From the NCBI GenBank assembly GCA_025267735.1, contig CM046294.1, positions 19,712,162-19,776,161 on the forward strand: a stretch of DNA of 64,000 nt. Direction: 5' to 3'. Of this stretch, positions 1 through 11,390 are shown one piece after another (the first letter of the stretch is position 1; the number at the start of each line of letters is the position of its first letter). Under the pieces are notes generated by a model, which ran no database searches, was not told the origin of the DNA, and saw only the letters and a program-made list of their open reading frames with translations. Position numbers and translations under genes: made by a program. This DNA comes from Mactra quadrangularis. Lineage: Eukaryota; Mollusca; Bivalvia; Venerida; Mactridae.

Positions 1-549
1 ACCGATTTTACTGATTAGTACACTGATCTGCTTTTACTTTTACACTGACATTTTCACTGATTTTACCATAAAATGTTTAATTCAACGCTGATTTTGTTCT
101 TACATTTTCACCTTTATACATTACATTTCATCATGGTATAAAACCGCTGTTATAGACATCATTAATGTAATGAGAGTAAAATAACAACAAATGATTTGTC
201 TATTAACTGGCACATAAGTTGATAAATTATTTCCATTTAGCGCTTATTTGTTGAGTTTTCTCCCCTTTTGAACAAAGTCGCGTGTGCTACGTATTTTGTG
301 CCAATAACAATAACGGCTTTTGTTATTGATATTATTTTTTATCATTTATTTTTACGATTGCTGATTTATTTGACGTACGATGAATTTTGTCGTAAGTAAT
401 TTAGTATGAAAGGTCCATCGACTTATAGTATATTTTCATCATTCTAAATTCATAGCATTTAATGGTTAATAAAATGCTTTTAGTGGATGCAATGCCAACA
501 ACTAGGTTGATAGAGTCATGCTTAAAATAAGACTGAAACAGTTTTTGTA
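1..549. other. AT-rich stretch, nothing recognised
   Basis: No open frame of note, tandem repeat or inverted repeat was seen. The DNA is AT-rich single-copy-looking sequence up to the SINE. Confidence 0.5.
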
Positions 550-845
550 GGAGCAGTAGCCTAGTGGTAGAATTCACGCTTTGTGATAGAAAGGTTCAGC
601 GTTTGAACCCCACCACAGGCACTGCTAATTTCCTTGAACCAGGGCTTAACCTGAAGTTGCTTCAATCCACCCAAGTGTCAATGGGTAACTGTGTAAGTAG
701 TATAATTCCGATATGGCATTTGTCAGTTGCATTAAGCGGAGAAAAAGACTCACCAGGGTAATTGATACTTGGTAGATAGATACCAGTAGCCCGGTGATCA
801 GACGTAATTGCTGTAAAGTCGTTGAACGTGAATAGGCATGAAACT
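550..845 (+). mobile_element. tRNA-derived SINE, Meta-type core
   Basis: A tRNA-like head carries an A box (agcctagtggtaga) and a B box (ggttcagcgtttgaaccc). The body follows with 'atttccttgaaccagggcttaacc' and 'caatgggtaactg', and the tail has 'tgtaaagtcgttgaacgtgaat'. The head and the 'cttattt/taatttccttgagc' junction are shared with the copy at 53211. The body resembles the central domain of MetaSINEs as I know them; the family name is inferred from memory. Short open frames over it on both strands are incidental. Confidence 0.7.
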
Positions 846-1714
846 TAGACAACAAAATACAACTTTTTTAACGATGGATAAGGAAATGTCCGAAATACAA
901 CGAGTATGCTGATCGCCAGTTGATAAACCAAACCAGTACATGTATATAAAAGTCAATGCGGACGAATCCGGGTTGACTTTTCTGTTCTTAGCTAAATTTG
1001 TACCAAACGACTCCGTAGATAACTGGGCCCTGTGCCAAATAGGTGAACATTACTAACGTAGTAAGGACGTGACCTCTCTCCACCATGGTTTATTTTGATA
1101 CAGCCTATCGGGCAATTATTTGTATAGATAATTAGAAAACATTGGTCAATACGTGCTTGACCTTTGGCCGTGTAAACATATCATTAATTGGGGTTTGTTC
1201 GAGTATCAAGGACGAAATGATCAAACTCTAAAGTACCAATTAAGCGCCGATAATAGCGTGGCTGATTATTATAATCTAATGCAATGTTAAACTCTTCACA
1301 TGCATATTTGGTAATACATGTTATGTTACCATAATTTACAAATCTTAACACTACATACATGTTTATTATGAGTACAGAAAGGGCGAGCTGTGAATGTATT
1401 TATTTCAAGATAATTGCCATGGTCACGCAATTATGGTATAGTCTCAACCGGACCACGATGAATTCAACCCATGCTGTTCTCTGAAATCTGGCTTACACTC
1501 TGTGGTCTATAGTTTCACACTATAGTTCCTGAAAATCAGCCAACATTCTTGCTTGAACCATAATACTCCATGGACTGCGGTTGCACATCGTGATAACTTC
1601 GAAGAGACAAACATCCGGCAAGATCCGTACTATTTTGATCCGTAGCTATGGATACGGTACATGTATTGTTGTATCGTCATCAGTAACTCTTAACCACGAC
1701 GTCCCTAACGGTCC
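846..1714. other. Unique-looking DNA, nothing recognised
   Basis: No coding-like frame, tRNA-like box pair or inverted repeat was found between the SINE and the MITE that starts near 1715. Confidence 0.45.
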
Positions 1715-1961
1715 TGTGGTGCTTTTCACAAAAATTCTTACGAAAAAAATCTTCGGAAGTCAGAGGCAAGGAACATTAACAATAAGCTCATTTTTAGCTT
1801 ATCAATTCTAAATATTATACAAATTGTGTAGAATTGTTTATACATTTTGAATATCATATCATAGTTATGCCTATTATTCGTCTGACTTTGAAATGCTAAT
1901 TATATGAAACTGACTTACGAAGATTTGCTTCGTAAGAAATTTTGTGAAAAGCATCACACTT
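1715..1961 (+). mobile_element. MITE with long terminal inverted repeats (family M1)
   Basis: The left end 'tgtggtgcttttcacaaaaa' pairs with the right end 'gaaaagcatcacact'. The inverted match runs about 48 bp inward, through 'cttacgaa' to 'gtcag'. The interior next to the right arm (tagttatgcctattattcg) recurs in inverse orientation at 46516-46747, so this is a dispersed family of about 245 bp. No clear target duplication was seen. The CAGTGGTGC-like terminus hints at a hAT origin, but that is inference. Confidence 0.75.
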
Positions 1962-2306
1962 GTCAGGTCAGTAATGATGATGATGATGTTTGTTGTTTGG
2001 TTGTTTACCGTAGTCCGCCAGATATATATATGTATATTATGTATACAGATTCATGCTAGAACTTAACTCATTTCAGTGTCTATCTATAGGAGACTTTTTG
2101 TTAAGAGGAACCTCTTCTTCCGCTGGGCTGTGATTTTTATTAGTTAAACCCGTAACTTGTCAATCCAGCATTTGTACTAGTCCGGACCAAAAAAAGAAGT
2201 TGTCTTCATTCATTTACAGCTAAATACCGCAATGTACCAGCCATTGTTTTTTCTGCACGTGAATTTCGTGTTCGATTTTTATCCCATAATTCAATGCAGT
2301 TAGGAT

Positions 2307-2467
2307 AAAAAAACGCTCTTAGGACTGCCCAAGACCACTCCTAAAGTTAGGAGCGTTTTCGTCTTAGGATTTGATTTAGGAATTTTAATGAAACGCACTT
2401 AGGAGTTTTTCTTGATCTTAGGACCAAATTTCGTCCTAGGATTGTTAATGAAACGCAGCCTAGGACC
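2307..2467. repeat. Inverted and direct repeats built on 'cttagga'
   Basis: The sequence 'aaacgctcttagga' pairs with 'ttaggagcgtttt' as an inverted repeat. Next to it lie two direct copies of 'ttaatgaaacgca', followed by 'cttaggag' or 'gcctagga'. This looks like the end of a terminal-inverted-repeat transposon, but only one end is recognised. Confidence 0.45.
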
Positions 2468-3314
2468 AACAAAAGAAAATTGTCCAAAAACTGACCTTTT
2501 TTTCGCGCGCTCTCCCTTTCATCAAAAGATGTCTCAGGGCTGTCCCAAAGGAGAATGTGCCCACTTTGTCGCTGGGATTAAAAGGGGTCATCGCCAGAAA
2601 AATGGGGTCATTGTGAACAAAATGCTGATAAGAAAACATGTTTTAAGTCTTTGATAAGTAACGGCATTTAAGACCTCATTTTGGGAAAGTACGAGTATTA
2701 CTCACTGAAATGAGAATTATTTGAGTTGGGACTTTATTGGTATTTTCTGAAAGACCGTCATCCAGAGAATAACTTGACCAAGTATCATAGTACTGTCAGT
2801 CAATAAATAATGAAATAAAAGCCTCTTGAAATAGCCTTTGCATGTGAAAAAAATGGCTACTTTTCACCCATGTCGCAACCACACCAGTAAAGTATTAAAT
2901 ATACATAATATTTTACATCACAGGATTGTACTTTTACTGTCTACTTAAGTCATACGTTTATATAAAAGCAAGTTTAATATTTAGTAATAAAATACATTGA
3001 AAGTGTTCAACTAGATATTTGATAAACAGTCGTGGTATTATATGACACTTAAAATAGGTCATAATGTACTTTAATGTGGTGTTTTAAAGTACTAGCATAC
3101 TATATTTTTAAACCCACAATATGAAGACATATTCATACAAGAAACATTGATGCGAATCATCAAAGAGCGCAAATTGGAGCCCAATAATTCTATAGCATTG
3201 TGTCATATAATGAGTTGTAATACAGAACATGTAAAACATTCTACATGTATGTTTACTAAAACATAAGCACCTATACTCAACTAATTTATAACAGTAGCCT
3301 GTTCAAATACACTA
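2468..3314. other. AT-rich DNA, nothing recognised
   Basis: An 80-codon open frame near 2412-2654 begins inside the repeat above and has no recognisable motif. The rest is AT-rich without structure. Confidence 0.4.
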
Positions 3315-3591
3315 AACGTTACAGAACGTTACATAACGATACATTAGGAACTCCTCGGCTATTCGCTGCGAATAATCTAATCTAATAAACAAATATGCGA
3401 TCGTTAAGGCAATGAGTGATGTTTCAAAATTTACGGACTAAAAACGAAACATCACTCATTGCCTAAACGATCATATATTTGTTTACTTCAACACCGGTAG
3501 TTTCAAAATAGCGTCTAAATATGTCCGAGATTATTCGCAGCGAATAGCCGAGGAGTTGCGAATGTATCGTTACGGAATGTTACGAAACGTT
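3315..3591. mobile_element. Foldback element, long imperfect palindrome (family F)
   Basis: The left arm runs from 'aacgttacagaacgttacat' through 'ctcctcggctattcgctgcg' to 'aggcaatgagtgatgttt'. The same blocks return in reverse order and orientation on the right, ending 'tacgaaacgtt'. Only about 20 bases at the centre are unpaired. The 'cctcggc' terminal block is shared with elements at 4270, 25288 and 58999. Confidence 0.8.
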
Positions 3592-3710
3592 CGCGGTAAC
3601 TGAACGCCCTACAGGATTATTATCAGTCAGGGTCCAATAGTCCTTCCTTGTATATGGTGTCAGTGTATCAAACAGCGATTTAGACCGTCCCCCAGAAAGT
3701 ACCTGTACGA

Positions 3711-4252
3711 GCGTACATTCAATCTCTCATACAGAGTTGTCGATCCTTACAGTGATCTTTATCTCTGTTAACGTCTCGAAAGTAGTCCCAAACACGTGAT
3801 CGTTTAAAACGATCATGTGACAAATTTTGAATTTTTTTCCATACGCAATAGACACACTAACTAACAGATCACCTTTCTTGTCTTGTAGATGTTCAACGGC
3901 TTGTCGTTGACAGTCTCTAAGCACTTAATTTATGTCATAATTTTTAGCAATATCATCTATTGTTGACATTTTTAGCGGATGAGTAAAAAAGCCAAATTAC
4001 TCAGAATAGGAAGACGTTTCACGAGAAAATAGTTCTTGTAAATATAACTCTTTAAAAATTGGATTTCGCCTATAATAAAATTCTATTTCACGTAAAACTT
4101 TAAGATAATATATATAAAAGACGAATTACGCTTTCGATACAAAATCTAAATTATATTACTATTTTACAAGAATCTTGTAAAACCTGAGACGTTTACAGAG
4201 ATATAGATCACTGTAAGGATCGACAACTCTGTATGAGAGATTGGCGTACATT
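3711..4252. repeat. Inverted repeat pair, 67-bp arms
   Basis: Bases 3711-3777 are repeated in inverse orientation at 4186-4252 with few mismatches; the core 'gttgtcgatccttacagtga' returns as its complement. The 400 bp between hold a short hairpin (cacgtgatcgtttaaaacga, 3794-3820) and no gene. Just outside the right arm, 'cggaacacctcgtcctttca' matches the terminus of the foldback at 58999. The pair probably marks a terminal-inverted-repeat element, about 540 bp long or more. Confidence 0.7.
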
Positions 4253-4584
4253 GTGTAATAAGATGCAGTCGGAACACCTCGTCCTTTCATGAATGAATAA
4301 TTATTTATAAATTTCGACGATAGCAAAATGAGGTCATGCACATTTATTAAATTTGTTCATTCCTATCTTTGACCTCGTGGTTTTAAGTACAACTTGACAA
4401 ACTATGAACCGAAGAACATTTAGTTCATTTAAATTGAACTATTTACATACTAAGACATAAACAGTATAAATATTTATGGGCAATGACGTACAAGCATATT
4501 TACATAACATTACATAAAAAGGCTAAGGTGTATGTAGGATGACTCTTGAATGTAAATAGCCTCGAGTTTGACTGATTCATTTAA

Positions 4585-4739
4585 GGAATGAATTCATAGA
4601 AACTGACTTTCATCGAAAAATAAATGTCAATTTGGTGATAGCCAATTTGCATAAAGGCCGAAGGTCTTTATGCTGAAATTAGCTATCAACAAAAAGACAT
4701 TTATTTTTCGATGAAAGTCAGTTTCTATGAATTCATTCC
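4585..4739. mobile_element. 155-bp hairpin (foldback MITE)
   Basis: The outermost 44 bases form a perfect inverted repeat (starting ggaatgaattcatagaaac). Inside that, about 30 more bases pair at roughly 80%, leaving a very small loop at 'ggccgaaggtc'. This is a foldback MITE or a hairpin-RNA locus. No target duplication is clear. Confidence 0.75.
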
Positions 4740-5773
4740 TCATAATTACAACCTTTCTGGGCGAAATTTGTCGACTGAACCATTATTAATTGCGTTGATA
4801 TCAAGAACTACATTTTAGTGAGCAAGAGCCGAATGCATTATAGTGCGGAATATTCTTGTTCGTTAACAGGTCTTTCATACTGGCTGTCGGCCATTTTGGT
4901 CTTCGCTTCGATGCAGTTTTTCCAGGTTTTAATGTCATTACAGAATCAATAATGCAAAGAAATATAAGTAAATGGATATTAATTCGTATAAAAAAGCATT
5001 ACAAGTGAAAACCACGAGTGTGTAGCTTTAAAAAACGAGTAAACAAGTTGAAAGTTTTACGCTATTCCCGTGCGTTTATCAAGGCCGAGGTCAACTATTT
5101 ATAGTAAAGATAAAAGTGAAACTGAAATGTTTATTTCAGTTAACAATTATTTCTTATTTTATTTTCAATATGATATTATCGGACCATTTTTCATGTATTC
5201 GATGATTTAATTCTTTTATTGACATGCATAGCTTTTGTTTTGCATGTGACAGCGCTAAAATAGACTCGTTTTTCAGTCATGAAATTAGTACCGGCATGAC
5301 GTAATTTAAAGTCATGAATATTAAAAAATCTTGTAGGCAACTGCGTTGAAACAGAAATGAAAACACATTTTTTCTAGTCACGTGTTCACTTTTGACCAAT
5401 CAGATTGTATCATTTCGTTTAGGTTGTAATTATTTAAATATCGATGATCTCTCATGCCTGAGGAAACTGATTAGGCTTACAAACAGACCAATTTATTGTT
5501 TGGCGCAATTTAAACACTGAGTCTTATAACATGGTGTCAACTTGTCAATTGATGACCATTTATTTTTTCTTTGTTTAATTTATGGTGTATTTTTCATGTA
5601 AATAGTCGAATATAAAGCAAAAATATAGATATATTCAAGAGTTACCTTTCTTTTGGGACACCCTGTATATAAAATATGTGTCTATAGGACAACATTTAAA
5701 AAATTAATTTAGCTGATTAAATTAATATTTTAGTTCCATTGTGAAAACTGCAATTCTGCAGCTGAGAAAATCG
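4740..5773. other. AT-rich DNA with a possible mariner end
   Basis: The only item noticed is 'tttgggacaccctgtatat' at about 5652-5670, which matches the form of mariner-type transposon ends. No matching inverted copy was found nearby, so it would be a fragment. The remainder shows nothing. Confidence 0.3.
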
Positions 5774-5782
5774 CCATCCAAG

Positions 5783-6180
5783 CAATCTGATTAAAACCTA
5801 ATCTAAAATTTTCCGCTCGCATACTCGCTAATATAGATCTGGCCTTTTTCAAACGAAGGTCACGTTCAGGTGACCTTTTCTCATCATAATATTCATGACG
5901 AAATTGTTATGATACGTAACTTGTCTACATCGTCTACGTCACGCAATTTGAAATGAGCCGCCCAATCGTAGACTGTGAATGATACCGCTGTTAAATTAGC
6001 ATGCAAAACTTTGTCTAAAAATAGAAATTACGAAATCAAAATGTGATTTATAGTGTTTTCGTCTAGATGAAAGCTACGCATTGATTGGTCGACACAAATT
6101 TCATCTCGACGTGACCTTCCACGGAGACAGTAGAAATCTTGCACGGCAAAGCTCTACAGGATATCTGTTTACGGAGATTG
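5783..6180 (+). mobile_element. Complete 398-bp MITE, 9-bp target duplication (family CAATCT)
   Basis: The element starts 'caatctgattaaaac' and ends 'gtttacggagattg', giving an imperfect terminal inverted repeat of about 14 bp. It is flanked by an exact 9-bp direct repeat, CCATCCAAG, at 5774-5782 and 6181-6189. Other copies lie at 26421, 30632, 49349 (split) and 20359 (fragment). A 9-bp duplication is typical of Mutator-like elements; that assignment is inference. It has no coding capacity. Confidence 0.93.
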
Positions 6181-6265
6181 CCATCCAAGTTGCTTTATTC
6201 TAAATCAGGACTAAACAGAACTGCATGAAAAATGAAAGTTCTTACTCGATAGAATGCAAACTGAA

Positions 6266-6905
6266 CTAGCACGGAGCTGGCTAGCAATTGTTTTCTACTA
6301 GCACGGAGCTGGCTAGCAATTGTTTTCTACTAGCACGGAGCTGGCTAGCAATAGTTTTCTACTAGCACGGGGCTGTCTAGCAATTGTTTTCTACTAGCAC
6401 GGAGCTGTCTAGCAATTGTTTTCTACTAGCACGGAGCTGGCTAGCAATTGTTTTCTACTAGCACGGAGCTGGCTAGCAATTGTTTTCTACTAGCACGGAG
6501 CTGGCTAGCAATTGTTTTCTACTAGCACGGAGCTGGCTAGCAATTGTTTTCTACTAGCACGGAGCTGTCTAGCAATTGTTTTCTACTAGCATGGAGCTGG
6601 CTAGCAATTGTTTTCTACTAGCACGGAGCTGGCTAGCAATTGTTTTCTACTAGCACGGAGCTGGCTAGCAATTGTTTTCTACTAGCACGGAGCTGGCTAG
6701 CAATTGTTTTCTACTTGCACGGAGCTGGCTAGCAATTGTTTTCTACTAGCACGGAGCTGGCTAGCAATTGTTTTCTACTAGCACGGAGCTGGCTAGCAAT
6801 TGTTTTCTACTAGCACGGAGCTGGCTAGCAATTGTTTTCTACTAGCACGGAGCTGGTTAGCAATTGTTTTCTACTAGCACGAAGCTGGATAGAAATTGTT
6901 TTCTA
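6266..6905 (+). repeat. 32-bp minisatellite, about 20 units
   Basis: The unit reads 'tagcacggagctggctagca' followed by 'attgttttctac' and repeats about 20 times with only scattered substitutions (for example ggagctgtc, catggag). Each unit holds two restriction palindromes, gctagc and caattg, and a ctagc/gctag inverted repeat. The last unit is the most diverged. Confidence 0.97.
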
Positions 6906-7220
6906 GTGGTCAATGGCGGTTTATACATTAATATATTGTTCATAGTTATTTTAGAATTTTTTATACAATTCCTTTTTTCAAATTGTGAATCTTAAACACT
7001 GTACTCTTTTACTGTTGTAATAAACAATCCAAAGGGCAATTTTCCGAAAGTTCGAAACAATCACATTTCAAAAGAAACATACTGATCTTCTTACCAATAG
7101 AAACCAGACATTGAATATTCACTGTTACACTTTAAGCCTCTGTTGTGAAAGGTCTGTAATATTTCATAGAATTATGTCGATTTTGAAAACTTTTTTACGT
7201 AGAACTTTGGCCTCATTTAG

Positions 7221-7668
7221 TAAGGCTGTGGATCGTTGAGATAGTTGCGATCCGATCCGATCCGAGCAACGATTAATGTGTAGCGATTCACGAAATGAAC
7301 CACGAATCATTTGTGAATGGAGAAGCATTCAGGAATTCATTTACTAACAAAAATAAGCGAAGAATTACAGAAGTTATACTATATGGAAAACCATGTTCTC
7401 CAAACACAGACGTTTGATGGTCATTTTCAGTGATAACATAATTGTTTAAATATGTATCAATCGAAAATTTATCGCAAGATAATTCGTTTTAATAAGTTTT
7501 AATGAGTAATGCGGCTCGTTTTCAGTGATAATTAAGCTAAAAATGTTCTTTATGTTTTTCCAAGAATAGATCGCGATCCGACGATTCGGGACGTGACGAA
7601 TATTCGTACTCGATTTTGCTGGTCGAGATCGCGAATATCCGAGTACTTGGGTACTCGCAGCAGCCCTA
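7221..7668 (+). mobile_element. hAT-like MITE with exact 8-bp target duplication
   Basis: The ends are 'taaggctg' and 'cagcccta', and the flanks carry an exact TCATTTAG at 7213-7220 and 7669-7676. Subterminal sequence is rich in 'gatccgatccga', 'cgcgatccgacgattcg' and 'gagatcgcgaa', as in many hAT elements that end in TAGGGCTG. The interior contains no transposase. An 80-codon open frame on the minus strand is not recognisable as a protein. Confidence 0.88.
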
Positions 7669-7676
7669 TCATTTAG

Positions 7677-8626
7677 GTACAAAGTCAATGTAAATGAATC
7701 TGAAGAAAAAAAGAACTGATAATTGCCATTTACGTAGCTAATGAAATGCTAGACAATAATTATTAAGAAACATGTTTTTGTTAATTTAACTTGTCCGTTG
7801 GTCAATAGAATGTCAAAGAATGTTTGGTTTATTAGTTTTTTAGGTGCCAGACACGTAAATGCATATTATTTTTGTTATGAAAGCAAGCATCGGCCAATGT
7901 TTAGTTTATTAAGTACGATTTGATTAGATGTAAGCGATCTGGGCTTGGTATACTTCGTTTTTCCTCAACTGTCAAAACATGAATAATGTCACGGTGACTT
8001 CATGCTCTTTGTCTAACACTCGTGATATTGAGATAGGTTGTAATCATTCACCGTGAAATTATTCAAACTTTGACAGTTGAGAAAAAATGGACTATACAAG
8101 TTTTTTTATGCCATTTCTTGAAAACTCAATGAATAAGCATTTTTTTGCCAAATTTTACGAATTTTAAAGTGTTTCGGCTTTGAAAATGAAGAAGGTTGAT
8201 TAATTAAATATTCAGTAAAAGCTCTTGACATTCCTCCGCCGGCATTTTTTCTTAGCTTTTTGGCGGAAGCCAGAAAAACTAACAACTGTTACTTGGGCGG
8301 CATAGATCGCTAACAAAGTCTTTCAAACCAATGTTTAGAAATTACATTTATCCGTGACTGACAACTGCATGTCTAGCTGCCTAACTTGATGTAGTAACCG
8401 AGAAGACTGCCTTAGAAAACATAGGCGACCGTCACGATTCCGAGATCGCCTATGATAGATAGTGTTTTATTAAAAACTCGACATAAGTTTTTACATTGTA
8501 CAACACGTCAGAAAATCGAACCTTTGATCTATAGATGTATGTTTAAAAGGCGAACAACAAAAAATAAAGGACGTCAATGAATACAATGTTTTATGTTTTA
8601 AATATATAAATGTATTCAACCCAAGA
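7677..8626. other. AT-rich DNA, nothing firm
   Basis: Two weakly complementary blocks, near 7966-7980 (cctcaactgtcaaaac) and 8065-8085 (ttgacagttgagaaaa), suggest a small foldback of about 120 bp. Otherwise no gene or repeat was recognised. Confidence 0.35.
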
Positions 8627-8634
8627 GTATAAAT

Positions 8635-10070
8635 TAGTGATGTCACGATGATCGAGTAGAATCGAATAATCGTCGCTGGGCGCTTATATCAGCGACAATC
8701 GATTTTCTTTAAGAAAAATCGATTGTCGCTGGTTGTTTCAGAACCGCAGATTTTGCCACAACTGACCTCAGTTTAAACTTGTACACAATGGACAATAACG
8801 TTACTTTTAATTTTCAGTCTTATTTAGTAAATTACTCATCAGTCTAAGTCAAACTCGTTGGTCCACCCGTCCTTCACATGTCAAATATCAAACAAAAATT
8901 TGAATACATGTCGGCGAATTTCAAAGATAAATAGCAATTTACAAAAAGCTCTTTATTTTTATTGATGACGTAATGTACGAGTCTTGATACCGCTTTCTTG
9001 ATACGTGTGATAATTTAAATGTCACGCTGTATAACAAACATTTGGTACATCAGATGTGTTATAAATCTTCACACTCAATTTGTTACGATTTACAGGTCAA
9101 TAAACTAATTAAAATCTACGACCAAATCTCTTAGGGAAACTCTTTGAGGTATGGTAAAAGTTCAACATCCGGATACAATCTTATTCTCGTATCAAATGAA
9201 GTTTAAAATTTATCAACTCACTAGAATCCAATAAACATAGAAACTGAACCAAGCTAGCTTATTTCATAATGGTTCTCCATAACATGGTGGTGAGATCCAT
9301 CCTTAAGGGTGATTAATAGGATAACGCTCTATGTTGTGAAAAATTCGTCCTCAATAATTTTCGTAACCGACACGTTACTTACATTTTAATTTTATTTTAC
9401 CTGTATCAGTTTTAAATAATCTTGAATGAATTGTTCAGAAAATAGTTAATTGAATGGACATTTATAGCATTGGATAAATCTATCAGAAAACATATTTATT
9501 GACTCAGACAGAATGTGAATGAATTATTTATTTGTGAATTATGTTATTAAACAATTGTACCAACATCTTTTGCTTTAAATATTATGAAAAAACAAACTAT
9601 TGCTGAAAGATATTTCTAGATGATGAAGGGGTAAATCAAACGACTGCTAGCGGTTTCAAAATGATATTGTGTAACAAAATTCATACCAACAATACATAGT
9701 TTTCGTATTGTATAACATTATCTGACTCAGATACACTACTTGCCGATTTAAATTGAAAGCATTAAATCTTAGTATTGTGATTTTAATATTTTCCTTTGTT
9801 TTTAAAATGTTTTCAAAGAAATTAATCATGCAATTATAGTTTGTTTTAAGTAAATAAGGGATGTTGTCTTGAGTGAAGTGTTTTCCTATTTTTTTCCAGA
9901 GATTTAATGCTACTTGTAATATAAATTCCCTGTATTTTCTCAGAAAAGCTTTTGTCGAGATAACGTAAGCATTTGTACAAATTTCGATTATAAATCGATT
10001 TTTAATCGATTAATTACATTTGATTCAATTCGATTATCGATTATGATTTTTGTCCGATTCTCCATCACTA
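8635..10070 (+). mobile_element. hAT-like element, 1.44 kb, exact 8-bp target duplication
   Basis: The termini are 'tagtgatgtcacgatgatcg' and 'gtccgattctccatcacta', and an exact GTATAAAT lies at 8627-8634 and 10071-10078. The subterminal regions are full of 'atcgatt' and 'aatcgatt' blocks, including a near-perfect hairpin at 8690-8734 (agcgacaatcgatttt with its inverse). This is the pattern of hAT-superfamily ends. No transposase frame survives over the 1.4 kb, so it is non-autonomous or decayed. Confidence 0.9.
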
Positions 10071-10175
10071 GTATAAATGTGTGGTTCACAGACAATGTAG
10101 TGACTGATTATATTTCTTATTTGGCAGGTTGTTTTTTTAAATAATATTTAATTATTAATTTTCTTGGACATTTAG

Positions 10176-10394
10176 CACCGGCATCAGGGTCCTCACACTC
10201 GTAAAATACGCACATATATAATATTGTGTCATCAAGCACAATTAAAAATTGGTCCCGTATACATTACCGCGACGAGTTATAACTATACTTGCATTATAAT
10301 ATTAAATATATGGTAATGTACATGTATATATGCACAGAGAACTATATATAATAATAGGGACGTATGCATTATTTTATAATCATAAATGCCATTG
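10176..10394 (+). mobile_element. Diverged copy of the CACTGG hAT MITE
   Basis: The interior (tcctcacactcg, aaatacgcacatatataata, gacgagttataactata, gcacagagaactatata) matches the elements at 55539, 56772 and 63574. The ends have decayed: 'caccggcatcagggtcc' on the left, 'gccattg' on the right. Its flanks, ACATTTAG and GTATTTAG, agree at 6 of 8 positions, as expected of an old 8-bp duplication. It is the oldest-looking of the four copies. Confidence 0.8.
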
Positions 10395-10429
10395 GTATTT
10401 AGTTACTTTTTTTATCTAGAAGGGGGCAA

Positions 10430-10860
10430 AGTTGGTTTGTCGCAACAATAACGCTTAATGTCGCAACCGCCGCTAAACCGTAAACGTCACAATCGCAACG
10501 CTGACGCGAAACGTCGCAAAAATCAACTAACGTTAAACGTCCCAACCTTGGGTATAAACGTCGCAATTAGTAGGAAAGTAAAGTATCAGGCCTAAGTATT
10601 ACATAAGACAAATGTGACTTCACAGCAACTACTTTTAGTCTCAAAGCAACCATCAACATATCCTTAGCAACCGCTGTTTGATCCATAGAAACCTCTTTTA
10701 CACCCTTTGCCATCGCCTTAAGGTCCAAAGATTAAACTATACCGTTCATAGCATACAGTATCATTAAGAAACTCCAATTGGCAATAAGTGTTAAAAAGCC
10801 ATATCATACGATGAAGATAAGTATGTTTAGTGGCGTTGCAACGTTTAACGAAGCAACAGG
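10430..10860. mobile_element. Element bordered by 'cgacgttta' subterminal repeats
   Basis: The left part holds several inverse copies of gttgcgacgtttaacggc (as taaacgtcgcaa and variants); the right part has 'ggcgttgcaacgtttaacg'. The middle ('acataagacaaatgtgactt', 'caaccatcaacatatcctta', 'gccatcgccttaaggtc') matches 52195-52360. The two loci are therefore one dispersed family whose ends are arrays of the same short motif. Confidence 0.7.
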
Positions 10861-11390
10861 GGCATCTCCTAAGCCATCCAGCCCCCGTTGTTATGGATCA
10901 GTAGCTTTTACTGTGATTTTGACAATAGATTTGATTAAATACAACATTTACCAAATTGTCATAAGACTATACAGATCTACACTTTATATATTTTTACCAC
11001 TTTGAAAGTCTGTTCATGAAGTATTGATATTAGTTTATGACCTACCGAATACGATCAATTGTAACCATGATATTTAAAGTGCATGTATGACGCAATTCCA
11101 TTGAGTGATCACATTTCAACGAGAAAGTAGTACAATTGTGTCATAAAATAGTACAATATAAGAACTATGACAAAGTGTGGTAAAATCATGGAATAAACGT
11201 ACATGTATGTACTTAATGACTGTCTCAGTCTAGGCAAGGATAGTACGATTTCAGGGGCGGTAACAGGGATACTCATTTAGGTTTTGTCTCGAAGGGAAAA
11301 CCCTGATTTAAAAAAAAAACGTTATTTTTTATCATTTTTATTTCATTACAGTAAAGTTCCGCTTGGATAAATTAGTATTTTAGAGTATAC

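Noticed and set aside
5652..5670. A complete mariner element
   Set aside because: Only one end-like sequence (gggacaccctgta) was found. No inverse partner lies within several kb.
6266..6905. CRISPR-like regular repeats
   Set aside because: The units are contiguous without unique spacers and the DNA is clearly eukaryotic, so this is a minisatellite.
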